Of a stretch of DNA of 64,000 nucleotides, positions 33,746-42,768 are shown piece by piece. Positions within the stretch are counted from its first letter, which is position 1; the number at the start of each line of letters is the position of its first letter. The notes beneath the pieces were generated by a model. That model was not told the origin of the DNA. It saw only the letters and a program-made list of their open reading frames with translations, and searched no databases. The stretch comes from Thiodiazotropha sp040507225 (lineage in GTDB: Bacteria > Pseudomonadota > Gammaproteobacteria > Chromatiales > Chromatiaceae), in the NCBI GenBank assembly GCA_040507225.1, contig JBEVVG010000002.1, positions 992,001 to 1,056,000 of the forward strand, written 5' to 3'. The position numbers and the translations under genes were made by a program.

Positions 33746-35842
33746 GTGGCACGGAAAACTCCTATCGAGCGCTATCGTAATATCGGCATCATGGCGCACA
33801 TTGATGCGGGTAAAACTACGACGACTGAGCGTGTGCTCTTCTATACGGGTGTCTCTCACAAGATTGGTGAGGTACACGACGGTGCGGCTACCATGGACTG
33901 GATGGAGCAAGAGCAGGAGCGTGGTATTACCATTACCTCCGCGGCCACGACCTGTTTCTGGAGCGGCATGGCTCAGCAGTTTCCTGAGCATCGTTTCAAC
34001 ATCATTGACACCCCCGGACACGTGGACTTCACCATCGAGGTGGAGCGTTCCCTGCGTGTGCTCGACGGTGCGGTCTTCGTGCTCTGCGCGGTAGGCGGTG
34101 TCGAGCCTCAGTCCGAGACGGTCTGGCGTCAGGCCAACAAATACAATGTTCCCCGCATGGCGTTCGTCAACAAGATGGACCGCATGGGCGCTGACTTCTT
34201 TCGTGTCGTCGGGCAGCTGAAGGAGCGTCTCGGCGCCACCGCTGTGCCGATTCAGGTTCCGGTGGGTGCGGAAGAGGGTTTCAAAGGCGTGATCGATCTG
34301 GTCAAGATGAAATCCATCGTCTGGAGCGAGGAGAACATGGGTGCTCAGTTCGAGTATGCCGAGATCCCCGCTGATCTGAAAGACACCTGCGACGAATGGC
34401 GTGAGCACATGGTCGAAGCCGCAGCCGAAGGCTCCGACGAGCTGATGGAAAAATATCTGGAAGAGGGTGATCTCACCGAAGAGGAGATCCTGGCCGGTCT
34501 GCGTCAGCGCACCCTGGATTTGGAGATCGTCCCTGTCACCTGTGGCTCCGCATTTAAGAACAAGGGTGTGCAGGCGGTATTGGACAAGGTCATTGAACTG
34601 ATGCCTTCGCCGATCGATGTGCCGGCTATCCGGGGCATTCTCGACGACGCTGACGAGACCGAGGAGGAGCGTCCCTCCAACGATGATGCGCCCTTCGCTG
34701 CGCTGGCGTTCAAGATCGCCACCGACCCCTTCGTCGGCACCCTGACCTTCTTCCGTGCCTATTCCGGTGTGCTGAAGTCAGGTGACTCGGTCTACAACCC
34801 GGTCAAAGGCAAAAAAGAGCGCATCGGTCGTATCCTGCAGATGCACTCCAACTCCCGTGAGGAGATCAAGGAAGTGTGCGCCGGTGATATCGCCGCAGCG
34901 GTGGGTCTGAAGGACGTCACCACCGGTGACACCCTGTGTGCCCTCGATAAGCCGATCACCCTGGAGCGTATGGAATTCCCCGAGCCGGTTATCTCGGTTG
35001 CGGTTGAGCCCAAGACCAAGAGCGATCAGGAGAAGATGGGTGTGGCGCTGTCCAAGCTGGCCCAGGAGGATCCCTCCTTTCGCGTCAGTTCCGACGAAGA
35101 GTCGGGTCAGACCATCATCTCCGGCATGGGCGAGTTGCATCTCGATATCATCGTCGACCGTATGCGTCGCGAGTTCAAGGTCGAGGCCAATGTGGGTGCG
35201 CCCCAGGTGGCCTACCGCGAGACCATTCGTGGTTCGGTCGAGCAGGAAGGCAAGTTCGTGCGTCAGTCGGGTGGTCGCGGCCAGTTCGGTCACGTCTATC
35301 TGAAAATCGAACCGCAAGAGGCGGGTGCAGGTTATGAATTCGTCAACCAGATTGTTGGCGGCGTGGTGCCTCGTGAGTACATTCCCGCGGTTGACAAGGG
35401 TGTGCAGGAAGCCATGACCAACGGCGTCATTGCCGGGTATCCGGTGGTTGATGTGAAGGTCACGCTGTATGACGGTTCTTACCACGACGTCGACTCAAAC
35501 GAAATGGCATTCAAGATCGCAGGCTCCATGTGCTTCAAGGAAGGTGCAAAGAAGGCCAAGCCGGTTCTGCTGGAGCCCATGATGAAGGTCGAGGTGACCA
35601 CCCCTGAAGAGTATATGGGTGATGTCATGGGCGACCTCAACAGCCGTCGCGGTATCGTGCAGGGTATGGACGACTCTCCGGCCGGCCGTCAGATCAAGGC
35701 CGAAGTGCCGCTGTCCGAGATGTTCGGTTATGCGACTGACCTTCGTTCAGCCACTCAGGGTCGTGCGAACTACAGCATGGAGTTCGCCAAATACGCAGAG
35801 GTGCCGGCCAGCATCGCCGACGCCATCATCAAGAAACAGTAA
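33746..35842 (+). CDS. fusA: Elongation factor G
   Basis: EF-G is the GTPase that drives ribosomal translocation and, with RRF, recycling. The 698-residue protein has the P-loop AHIDAGKTTTTERVL, the switch motif RGITI, DTPGHVDF, NKMDRMGA and the domain IV region QSGGRGQFGHVYL. The start is GTG at 33746. It lies between rpsG (48 nt) and the second tuf (20 nt), the classical str order. Confidence 0.99.
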   Translation: MARKTPIERYRNIGIMAHIDAGKTTTTERVLFYTGVSHKIGEVHDGAATMDWMEQEQERGITITSAATTCFWSGMAQQFPEHRFNIIDTPGHVDFTIEVERSLRVLDGAVFVLCAVGGVEPQSETVWRQANKYNVPRMAFVNKMDRMGADFFRVVGQLKERLGATAVPIQVPVGAEEGFKGVIDLVKMKSIVWSEENMGAQFEYAEIPADLKDTCDEWREHMVEAAAEGSDELMEKYLEEGDLTEEEILAGLRQRTLDLEIVPVTCGSAFKNKGVQAVLDKVIELMPSPIDVPAIRGILDDADETEEERPSNDDAPFAALAFKIATDPFVGTLTFFRAYSGVLKSGDSVYNPVKGKKERIGRILQMHSNSREEIKEVCAGDIAAAVGLKDVTTGDTLCALDKPITLERMEFPEPVISVAVEPKTKSDQEKMGVALSKLAQEDPSFRVSSDEESGQTIISGMGELHLDIIVDRMRREFKVEANVGAPQVAYRETIRGSVEQEGKFVRQSGGRGQFGHVYLKIEPQEAGAGYEFVNQIVGGVVPREYIPAVDKGVQEAMTNGVIAGYPVVDVKVTLYDGSYHDVDSNEMAFKIAGSMCFKEGAKKAKPVLLEPMMKVEVTTPEEYMGDVMGDLNSRRGIVQGMDDSPAGRQIKAEVPLSEMFGYATDLRSATQGRANYSMEFAKYAEVPASIADAIIKKQ

Positions 35843-35862
35843 TCGGGTATAGGGGTAGCACT

Positions 35863-37053
35863 GTGTCCAAGGAAAAATTCGAACGCAAAAAGCCGCATGT
35901 CAATGTGGGCACGATCGGTCACGTAGACCACGGCAAGACCACGCTGACGGCGGCCATTACAGTAGTGCAGGCGGCCAAGTTCGGTGGCGAGAAGCGTGCA
36001 TTTGACCAGATTGATAACGCCCCGGAAGAGCGCGAGCGTGGTATCACGATTGCGACCTCGCACGTGGAGTACGAGACCGACACGCGTCACTATGCGCACG
36101 TGGACTGCCCGGGACACGCGGACTACGTGAAGAACATGATCACGGGTGCGGCGCAGATGGACGGTGCGATTCTGGTGGTATCCGCGGCGGACGGTCCGAT
36201 GCCTCAGACCCGTGAGCACATCCTGCTGTCACGTCAGGTGGGCGTGCCCTACATTGTGGTGTACCTGAACAAAGCGGACATGGTGGATGACGCCGAGCTG
36301 CTGGAACTGGTCGAGATGGAAGTGCGTGAGCTGCTCGACAGCTACGAATTCCCCGGCGACGACACCCCGATCATCGTGGGTTCTGCGCTGAAGGCGCTGG
36401 AGGGTGATACCTCTGAGATTGGCAGTCAGTCGATTGACAAGCTGATGGAAGCGCTGGACACCTATATTCCGGAGCCGGAGCGTGCTGTGGATGGTGCGTT
36501 TCTGATGCCGATCGAGGACGTGTTCTCGATTTCCGGACGCGGCACGGTGGTCACCGGTCGTGTGGAGCGTGGTGTGGTCAAGGTGGGTGAGGAGGTCGAG
36601 ATCGTCGGCATCAAGGACACCACCAAGACGACCTGTACGGGTGTGGAGATGTTCCGCAAGCTGCTGGACCAGGGCGAAGCGGGCGACAACGTGGGCGTGC
36701 TGCTGCGTGGTACCAAGCGCGACGAAGTGGAGCGCGGCCAGGTGCTGGCGCATCCGGGCACGATCACCCCGCACACTCACTTCGAGTGCGAAGTGTACGT
36801 GCTGAGCAAGGAAGAGGGTGGACGTCACACGCCGTTTTTCAGCAACTATCGTCCGCAGTTTTACTTCCGCACGACGGACGTGACCGGCGCATGTGATCTT
36901 CCCGAAGGTGTCGAGATGGTGATGCCGGGTGACAACGTGAAGATGACCGTGAAGCTGATCGCGCCGATCGCGATGGAAGAGGGTCTGCGTTTTGCGATCC
37001 GCGAAGGTGGCCGCACCGTCGGCGCCGGCGTGGTATCCAAGATTATCGAGTAA
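35863..37053 (+). CDS. tuf: Elongation factor Tu, copy 2 (tufA position)
   Basis: The 396-residue protein is identical to the copy at 19252. This copy starts with GTG, not ATG, with AGGGGTAGC before it, and ends GAG-TAA instead of GAA-TAA. Between these two edges (35864-37049) not one base differs from the other copy. The boundary falls exactly at the coding sequence, which indicates recent or continuing gene conversion. It is followed after 6 nt by rpsJ, joining the str and S10 groups. Confidence 0.99.
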   Translation: MSKEKFERKKPHVNVGTIGHVDHGKTTLTAAITVVQAAKFGGEKRAFDQIDNAPEERERGITIATSHVEYETDTRHYAHVDCPGHADYVKNMITGAAQMDGAILVVSAADGPMPQTREHILLSRQVGVPYIVVYLNKADMVDDAELLELVEMEVRELLDSYEFPGDDTPIIVGSALKALEGDTSEIGSQSIDKLMEALDTYIPEPERAVDGAFLMPIEDVFSISGRGTVVTGRVERGVVKVGEEVEIVGIKDTTKTTCTGVEMFRKLLDQGEAGDNVGVLLRGTKRDEVERGQVLAHPGTITPHTHFECEVYVLSKEEGGRHTPFFSNYRPQFYFRTTDVTGACDLPEGVEMVMPGDNVKMTVKLIAPIAMEEGLRFAIREGGRTVGAGVVSKIIE

Positions 37054-37059
37054 GTGATA

Positions 37060-37371
37060 ATGGCTAACCAGAGAATACGAATTCGTCTGAAAGCATTTGA
37101 TCATCGTCTGATTGATCAATCTGCACGTGAGATTGTGGAAACTGCAAAGCGCACCGGTGCGCATGTGCGTGGCCCGATCCCGCTTCCGACAAAAAATGAG
37201 CGTTACACCATTCTGATTTCGCCGCATGTCAACAAAGATGCGCGGGACCAGTATGAAATTCGCACTCACAAACGTCTGCTCGATATCGTTGAGCCTACTG
37301 ACAAAACTGTGGATGCGCTGATGAAGCTCGATTTGGCTGCCGGCGTAGACGTGCAGATCAAACTGAACTGA
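37060..37371 (+). CDS. rpsJ: Ribosomal protein S10
   Basis: S10 is a 30S head protein that also binds NusB/NusG. The 103-residue product begins MANQRIRIRLKAFDHRLID; ATG 37060 is used because the in-frame GTG at 37054 directly abuts the tuf stop. No S10 leader exists: the start is 6 nt after tuf. Confidence 0.99.
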   Translation: MANQRIRIRLKAFDHRLIDQSAREIVETAKRTGAHVRGPIPLPTKNERYTILISPHVNKDARDQYEIRTHKRLLDIVEPTDKTVDALMKLDLAAGVDVQIKLN

Positions 37372-37382
37372 GGTTAAGAACG

Positions 37383-38033
37383 ATGGCGATTGGAGTAGTC
37401 GGCCGTAAGGCGGGAATGACCCGTGTATTTACCGAGCAGGGTGAGTCCGTGCCAGTTACGGTCATTGAGGTTGAACCCAACCGAGTGACGCAGTTGAAGA
37501 ACATGGACGCCGATGGCTACATGGCCATTCAGGTGACAACTGGTATGCGTAAGGCATCCCGGGTCAACAAACCCAATGCGGGCCATTATGCAAAGGCTGG
37601 CGTTGAGGCTGGTCGTAAGATGTGGGAGTTTCGGGCTGAAGCCACCGACATGGACGGAATCGAGGTCGGCAGTGAAATCAAGGCTGACCGGTTTGAAGCC
37701 GGACAGATTGTCGATGTTCGCGGTGACACCCAGGGCAAAGGTTTTCAGGGTGGTGTGAAACGTCACAACTTCCGCACTCAGGATGCTACCCACGGCAACT
37801 CGCTGTCGCACCGCGCACCGGGTTCAATCGGCCAGTGTCAAACACCTGGGCGCGTATTCAAAGGTAAGAAGATGGCCGGCCACATGGGTGCTGCGCAGCG
37901 TTGTCAGCAAAATCTCGAAGTCGTCCGTGTCGACGCTGAGAGAAACCTTATCCTGGTCAAGGGTTCGGTGCCTGGCGCAAAGGGCGGTGATCTGGTCGTT
38001 ACGCCTGCCGTGAAGATGAAGAACAAAGGGTGA
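37383..38033 (+). CDS. rplC: Ribosomal protein L3
   Basis: L3 starts 50S assembly and reaches toward the peptidyl-transferase centre. The 216-residue protein starts MAIGVVGRKAGMTRVF and keeps the central loop with the GFQGGVKRHNF segment, including the Gln that PrmB methylates in E. coli. It lies 11 nt after rpsJ. Confidence 0.99.
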   Translation: MAIGVVGRKAGMTRVFTEQGESVPVTVIEVEPNRVTQLKNMDADGYMAIQVTTGMRKASRVNKPNAGHYAKAGVEAGRKMWEFRAEATDMDGIEVGSEIKADRFEAGQIVDVRGDTQGKGFQGGVKRHNFRTQDATHGNSLSHRAPGSIGQCQTPGRVFKGKKMAGHMGAAQRCQQNLEVVRVDAERNLILVKGSVPGAKGGDLVVTPAVKMKNKG

Positions 38034-38038
38034 CTGCA

Positions 38039-38650
38039 ATGGATCTCAACGTAAAAACAGCCGCTGGCTCTCAGACACTGCAGGTGTCTGAAGAGATCTT
38101 TGGTGCAGAATTCAAGCAGTCTCTGGTGCATCAGGTCGTCAATGCCTACATGGCGGCAGCCCGTTCCGGCACCAAGGCTCAGAAAAATCGCTCTGCTGTC
38201 AGTGGTGGTGGCGCCAAGCCCTTTCGTCAGAAAGGAACCGGTCGTGCCCGTGCGGGTACTTCGCGCAGTCCGATCTGGCGCAGTGGTGGCGTAAATTTCG
38301 CTGCCACTCCGCGCAGCTATGAGCAGAAGGTCAACCGCAAGATGTACCGCGGAGCCATTCGCTCAATCCTGTCTGAGTTGAACCGGCAGGAGCGTATGGT
38401 TGTGGTTGATGAAATCTCCATTTCAGAGCCGAAAACTAAAGAGTTGGTTGGCAAACTCAATGATATGAACCTCACTGACGTGTTGGTGGTATCAGTCAAT
38501 CCGGATGAGAATCTCTACCTTGCTTCCCGCAACCTCTATGGAGTGGATGTTCGGGATGTCAACGAGATCGATCCGGTCAGCCTGGTGGCTTATCAGAACA
38601 TACTGATAACCGAAGAAGCGATTAAGAAACTCGAGGAGCGTCTGGCATGA
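38039..38650 (+). CDS. rplD: Ribosomal protein L4
   Basis: L4 lines the exit tunnel and in E. coli represses the S10 operon through its leader. The 203-residue protein starts MDLNVKTAAGS; the GTG at 38030 overlaps the rplC stop and is not needed. The tunnel loop KPFRQKGTGRARAGTSRSP is conserved. Because this operon lacks an S10 leader, L4 autoregulation of that type is unlikely here. Confidence 0.98.
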   Translation: MDLNVKTAAGSQTLQVSEEIFGAEFKQSLVHQVVNAYMAAARSGTKAQKNRSAVSGGGAKPFRQKGTGRARAGTSRSPIWRSGGVNFAATPRSYEQKVNRKMYRGAIRSILSELNRQERMVVVDEISISEPKTKELVGKLNDMNLTDVLVVSVNPDENLYLASRNLYGVDVRDVNEIDPVSLVAYQNILITEEAIKKLEERLA

Positions 38651-38943
38651 ACAACGAACGTCTCATGAAAGTGCTGTTGAGTCCGCTGGTTTCGGAAAAA
38701 AGCAGTATCGTCGCTGACAATAATGCACAGTACACATTCCGGGTTTCCACGGATGCCACCAAGCGTGAAATCGCCAAAGCCGTCGAAAAGCTTTTCGAGG
38801 TTGAGGTCGAGCGTGTGCAGGTTGTTAACGTCAAAGGCAAGCAAAAGAACTTTGGCCGGATCCGCGGTAAACGTTCCGACTGGAAAAAGGCATATGTACG
38901 TCTCAAGCCTGGCAGCGACATCGATTTCGCTGCTGGCGCGTGA
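38647..38943 (+). CDS. rplW: Ribosomal protein L23
   Basis: L23 sits at the tunnel exit and docks trigger factor and SRP. The 98-residue protein has the LVSEKSSIV start region and the loop VKGKQKNFGRIRGKR. It overlaps rplD by 4 bp, so translation is coupled. Confidence 0.98.
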   Translation: MNNERLMKVLLSPLVSEKSSIVADNNAQYTFRVSTDATKREIAKAVEKLFEVEVERVQVVNVKGKQKNFGRIRGKRSDWKKAYVRLKPGSDIDFAAGA

Positions 38944-38966
38944 CCAAGTAAAACAGGATTGGGATA

Positions 38967-39794
38967 ATGGCAGTCGTTAAAACAAAACCGACCTCTGCTG
39001 GCCGCAGATTCGTAGTCAAGGTTGTCAACCAGGAGTTGCACAAGGGTTCGCCCTATGAGCCTTTGGTGGCAAAGAAGAACAAGAATGGCGGTCGTAACAA
39101 CAACGGTCGTATCACCACGCGTCATCGCGGCGGTGGTCACAAACAGCGTTATCGTATTATCGATTTCAAGCGCAACAAGGAAGGTGTTCCGGCCGTTGTA
39201 GAACGTCTCGAATACGATCCCAACCGTACGGCACGTATTGCACTGATCCGTTATGCGGATGGTGAGCGCAGCTACATTATCGCACCTAACAATCTGCACG
39301 TCGGTGATTCGGTGGAGTCAGGATCGGCAGCTCCGATCAAGACCGGTAACTGTATTTCACTGCGCAACATGCCGCTGGGATCTGTAATCCACTGCGTTGA
39401 GATGAAACCCGGTAAGGGTGCGCAGATCGCGCGTTCCGCAGGCGCATCGGTGCAGCTGGTCGCCCGTGAAGGCGAGTACGCGACACTTCGGCTGCGTTCC
39501 GGAGAGATGCGTAAAGTACCTGCTGATTGTCGGGGTGTGATCGGGGAGGTCTCCAATTCGGAGCACAATCTGCGTTCCCTGGGCAAGGCTGGCGCAAAAC
39601 GCTGGAAGGGTGTTCGTCCGACCGTACGTGGTGTCGCTATGAACCCGGTCGACCATCCGCATGGTGGTGGTGAAGGCCGTACTTCCGGTGGTCGTCACCC
39701 GGTGTCCCCATGGGGTACACCGACCAAGGGTTACAAGACCCGCACCAACAAGCGTACGAATAAGATGATCGTACGTCGCAGAAACCGTAAATAA
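38967..39794 (+). CDS. rplB: Ribosomal protein L2
   Basis: L2 is essential for peptidyl transferase and subunit association. The 275-residue protein has the OB fold, the KKNKNGGRNNNGRITTRHRG stretch and the C-terminal MNPVDHPHGGGEGR segment that includes the conserved His near the active centre. Confidence 0.99.
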   Translation: MAVVKTKPTSAGRRFVVKVVNQELHKGSPYEPLVAKKNKNGGRNNNGRITTRHRGGGHKQRYRIIDFKRNKEGVPAVVERLEYDPNRTARIALIRYADGERSYIIAPNNLHVGDSVESGSAAPIKTGNCISLRNMPLGSVIHCVEMKPGKGAQIARSAGASVQLVAREGEYATLRLRSGEMRKVPADCRGVIGEVSNSEHNLRSLGKAGAKRWKGVRPTVRGVAMNPVDHPHGGGEGRTSGGRHPVSPWGTPTKGYKTRTNKRTNKMIVRRRNRK

Positions 39795-39813
39795 TTGATT
39801 AGGGGTTAGAGTC

Positions 39814-40086
39814 GTGCCACGTTCCATTAGAAAAGGCCCATTTATCGACCATCATCTCGCGAAGAAGGTGGATGAAGCGGTAGCCCAGAACAACAAGCGT
39901 CCGATCAAGACCTGGTCGCGTCGTTCGGTGATCATTCCCGAAATGGTCGGCTTGACTATCGCTGTCCATAACGGAAAACAGCACGTTCCCGTACTGGTTT
40001 CCGAAAATATGGTCGGACACAAGCTCGGCGAATTCGCACTGACGCGTACTTATCGCGGTCATGCCGCTGACAAGAAATCCAAGTAG
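39814..40086 (+). CDS. rpsS: Ribosomal protein S19
   Basis: S19 is a 30S head protein that contacts S13. The 90-residue protein starts with GTG (PRSIRKGPFIDHHL follows); GGGGTTAG precedes it. The segment GHKLGEFALTRTYRGHAADKK is the family C-terminus. Confidence 0.98.
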   Translation: MPRSIRKGPFIDHHLAKKVDEAVAQNNKRPIKTWSRRSVIIPEMVGLTIAVHNGKQHVPVLVSENMVGHKLGEFALTRTYRGHAADKKSK

Positions 40087-40097
40087 AGGTGTTGACG

Positions 40098-40430
40098 ATG
40101 CAAACGAGTGCAAAATTGCGTCATGCCCGGTTATCAGCGCAAAAGGGACGCCTTGTCGCAGACCAGATTCGCGGTTTACCGGTTGAGCAGGCATTGAACA
40201 TCCTCGCCTTCAGTAAGAAAAAAGGCGCCGTCCTTATGAAGAAGGTTCTGGAATCCGCCATCGCCAATGCCGAACACAATGACGGTGCCGACATTGATGA
40301 ACTGGTGGTATCTGCTGTCAGTGTCGATGAAGGGCCGACCATGAAACGTATTCGTGCCCGTGCGAAAGGCCGTGCATCCAGGATTCTCAAGCGTACCAGT
40401 CACATCAACGTGACTGTCGCAGAAAAGTAA
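40098..40430 (+). CDS. rplV: Ribosomal protein L22
   Basis: L22 lines the exit tunnel and its loop takes part in macrolide resistance. The 110-residue product from ATG 40098 has the E. coli length; the in-frame GTG at 40089 adds three residues and is rejected. ESAIANAEHNDGADIDEL and KGRASRILKRTSHI are family hallmarks. Confidence 0.98.
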   Translation: MQTSAKLRHARLSAQKGRLVADQIRGLPVEQALNILAFSKKKGAVLMKKVLESAIANAEHNDGADIDELVVSAVSVDEGPTMKRIRARAKGRASRILKRTSHINVTVAEK

Positions 40431-40448
40431 CAGGCAAGAGAGGCCGAA

Positions 40449-41132
40449 ATGGGTCAGAAAGTACATCCAACCGGGATTCGTCTTGGGATTGTCAAAGACT
40501 GGACGTCCAAGTGGTATGCGGATTCTAAGAACTACGCAAAACTGCTCAACAACGATCTTGAAGTTCGTGAATACCTGAAAAAGCGTTTGTCACAGGCTTC
40601 AGTGAGCCGTATTCAGATCGATCGTCCCGCAAACAATGCACACATCACTGTGCATACTGCCCGTCCCGGTCTGGTTATTGGTAAAAAGGGTGAGGATATC
40701 GATGCGTTGAGAGCGGAAGTCTCCAATATGATGGGGATACCGGTTCATGTCAGCATCGAAGAAATCCGTAAGCCTGAACTCGATGCCCAGTTGGTCGCTG
40801 AGAGTATTGCCCAGCAATTGGAACGTCGCGTGATGTTTCGCAGAGCTATGAAGCGTTCTGTGCAGAATGCCATGCGCTTGGGTGCAGAGGGTATCAAGGT
40901 AAACATCGGCGGTCGCCTGAACGGTGCGGAGATCGCGCGTTCCGAATGGTACCGTGAAGGCCGGGTGCCTTTACACACTCTGCGTGCCGACATCGACTAC
41001 GGTTTTGCTGAGGCCAACACAACCTATGGCATCATCGGTGTGAAGGTATGGGTATTCAAGGGTGAGGTTTTCGGCGATCGTGAAGAAGTCGAAGCAGAAA
41101 AGAGCACCGCTTCGCCGGGCAAGAGGTCGTAA
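40449..41132 (+). CDS. rpsC: Ribosomal protein S3
   Basis: S3 lies at the mRNA entry channel and has helicase-linked basic residues. The 227-residue protein has the start MGQKVHPTGIRLG and the KH domain motif VIGKKGEDIDALR. It is 3 nt before rplP. Confidence 0.99.
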   Translation: MGQKVHPTGIRLGIVKDWTSKWYADSKNYAKLLNNDLEVREYLKKRLSQASVSRIQIDRPANNAHITVHTARPGLVIGKKGEDIDALRAEVSNMMGIPVHVSIEEIRKPELDAQLVAESIAQQLERRVMFRRAMKRSVQNAMRLGAEGIKVNIGGRLNGAEIARSEWYREGRVPLHTLRADIDYGFAEANTTYGIIGVKVWVFKGEVFGDREEVEAEKSTASPGKRS

Positions 41133-41135
41133 GTC

Positions 41136-41549
41136 ATGTTGCAACCGAAACGGACAAAATTCCGCAAACAACACAAGGGACGCAATCGAGGTCTTGCTAT
41201 TGCAGGCAGTTCCGTGTCCTTTGGTGAATATGGTTTGAAGTCGACGGGACGCGGACGCCTGACCGCGCGACAGATTGAGTCTGCCCGTCGTGCGATCACC
41301 CGTCATGTGAAACGTGGCGGCAAGATCTGGATTCGGGTCTTCCCTGACAAGCCCATCACCAAGAAGCCCTTGGAAGTACGCCAGGGTAAAGGTAAGGGTA
41401 ATGTCGAATACTGGGTTGCTCAGATTCAGCCGGGTCGCATGCTTTACGAGATCGAGGGTATCTCTGAAGAACTCGCTCGCGAAGCATTTGCACTGGCGTC
41501 TGCCAAGCTGCCTGTTTCAACTACTTTTGTGAAGCGGACGGTAATGTAA
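41136..41549 (+). CDS. rplP: Ribosomal protein L16
   Basis: L16 helps place A-site tRNA on the 50S subunit. The 137-residue protein starts MLQPKRTKFRKQHKGRN and has RGGKIWIRVFPDKP, which matches E. coli; the Arg hydroxylated by YcfD in E. coli is in this region. It overlaps rpmC by one base. Confidence 0.99.
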   Translation: MLQPKRTKFRKQHKGRNRGLAIAGSSVSFGEYGLKSTGRGRLTARQIESARRAITRHVKRGGKIWIRVFPDKPITKKPLEVRQGKGKGNVEYWVAQIQPGRMLYEIEGISEELAREAFALASAKLPVSTTFVKRTVM

Positions 41550-41749
41550 TGAAAGCATCTGAACTGAAATCGAAGTCGCAACAGGAGTTGACTGAAACCC
41601 TGGATGAACTTCTGAAGGAACAATTCAATTTGCGTATGCAAAGAGGCACCGGTCAGCTTGCCAAGCCTCATCGCATGAATGAAGTCCGTAAAGACATAGC
41701 CAGGGTCAAGACCCTTATGAACGAAATGAAGTCGGGTGACGCATCATGA
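41549..41749 (+). CDS. rpmC: Ribosomal protein L29
   Basis: L29 is a small helical protein at the tunnel exit. The 66-residue protein has two helices with FNLRMQRGTGQLAKPHRM between them. It overlaps rplP by one base and rpsQ by 4 bp. Confidence 0.98.
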   Translation: MKASELKSKSQQELTETLDELLKEQFNLRMQRGTGQLAKPHRMNEVRKDIARVKTLMNEMKSGDAS

Positions 41750-42006
41750 GCGAGCAACAGTCAACTAACCGTACACTGATTGGTCAGGTGATCAGCAACG
41801 CAATGGATAAAACCGTTACGGTCAGTGTTGAACGCCGGGTCAAGCACCCCGTTTACGGCAAGTTCATGCGTCGTTCCACGAAAGTGCATGCGCATGATGA
41901 ATCAAATGAGTGCCAGGCTGGGGATACCGTCATGGTCGAGCAGTGTCGTCCGCTGTCAAAGACCAAAACATGGCGTCTGGTGAAGGTGCTGGAGCGTGCA
42001 AGCTGA
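41746..42006 (+). CDS. rpsQ: Ribosomal protein S17
   Basis: S17 is a primary 16S-binding OB-fold protein. The 86-residue protein carries GQVISNAMDKTVTVSVERRV and KHPVYGKFMRRSTK. It ends the S10 group; a 49-nt gap follows before rplN, the start of the spc group in E. coli. I see no convincing promoter in that gap. Confidence 0.98.
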   Translation: MSEQQSTNRTLIGQVISNAMDKTVTVSVERRVKHPVYGKFMRRSTKVHAHDESNECQAGDTVMVEQCRPLSKTKTWRLVKVLERAS

Positions 42007-42055
42007 TCCTTTCAGTTTGCGCCTTATCGTAACTATTTGGAATTAGGGCAATACC

Positions 42056-42424
42056 ATGATTCAGATGCAGACTAACCTGAGCGTCGCTGATAACAGCGGT
42101 GCCAAGCGGGTTCAATGCATAAAGGTGCTGGGTGGATCTCATCGCCGTTACGCAGGTGTCGGTGACATTGTGAAAGTCAGTGTCAAAGATGCAATCCCGC
42201 GAGGCAAGGTCAAAAAGGGTGACGTGTACAACGCAGTAGTCGTTCGGACCAAAAAAGGGGTTCGTCGCCCTGATGGTTCGGTGATTCGCTTTGATTCCAA
42301 CGCGGCTGTGCTTTTGAACAATGCACTGCAACCGATTGGTACCCGTATTTTTGGCCCCGTTACCCGTGAATTGAGAAGTGAGCGCTTCATGAAGATCATC
42401 TCACTTGCTCCAGAAGTGTTGTGA
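42056..42424 (+). CDS. rplN: Ribosomal protein L14
   Basis: L14 forms intersubunit bridges. The 122-residue protein starts MIQMQTNLSVADNSGAKRV and contains VLGGSHRRYAGVGDIVKV; both are nearly invariant. First gene of the spc group. Confidence 0.99.
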   Translation: MIQMQTNLSVADNSGAKRVQCIKVLGGSHRRYAGVGDIVKVSVKDAIPRGKVKKGDVYNAVVVRTKKGVRRPDGSVIRFDSNAAVLLNNALQPIGTRIFGPVTRELRSERFMKIISLAPEVL

Positions 42425-42434
42425 GGTCGAAATC

Positions 42435-42755
42435 ATGGCAAGCAAGATTAAAAAAGGTGATGAAGTCATTGTCATTACCGGAAAAGACAAAGGTAAACGC
42501 GGCACGGTCGTAAAGATGTTGGATGACAACCGTCTGGTGGTTGAAAACGTCAACATGGTTAAGAAACATACCAAGCCTAATCCCAATCGGGGAGAGCCAG
42601 GCGGTATCGTCGACAAAGAGATGCCTTTGCACATCTCCAACGTGGCGTTGTACAACCCTGCTACCGACAAAGCAGACCGTGTGGGTTTTAAGATTCTTGA
42701 AGACGGCAAAAAGGTTCGGATTTTTAAATCAAACCAAGAAGTCGTCGACATTTGA
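42435..42755 (+). CDS. rplX: Ribosomal protein L24
   Basis: L24 initiates 50S assembly. ATG 42435 gives a 106-residue KOW-domain protein beginning MASKIKKGDEVIVITGKDKG. An in-frame start at 42405 lies inside rplN and is rejected. Confidence 0.98.
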   Translation: MASKIKKGDEVIVITGKDKGKRGTVVKMLDDNRLVVENVNMVKKHTKPNPNRGEPGGIVDKEMPLHISNVALYNPATDKADRVGFKILEDGKKVRIFKSNQEVVDI

Positions 42756-42768
42756 GGCGTGATCAGAA

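Noticed and set aside
33068..34408. 446-codon minus-strand frame opposite rpsL, rpsG and fusA
   Set aside because: It is a shadow of three certain genes.
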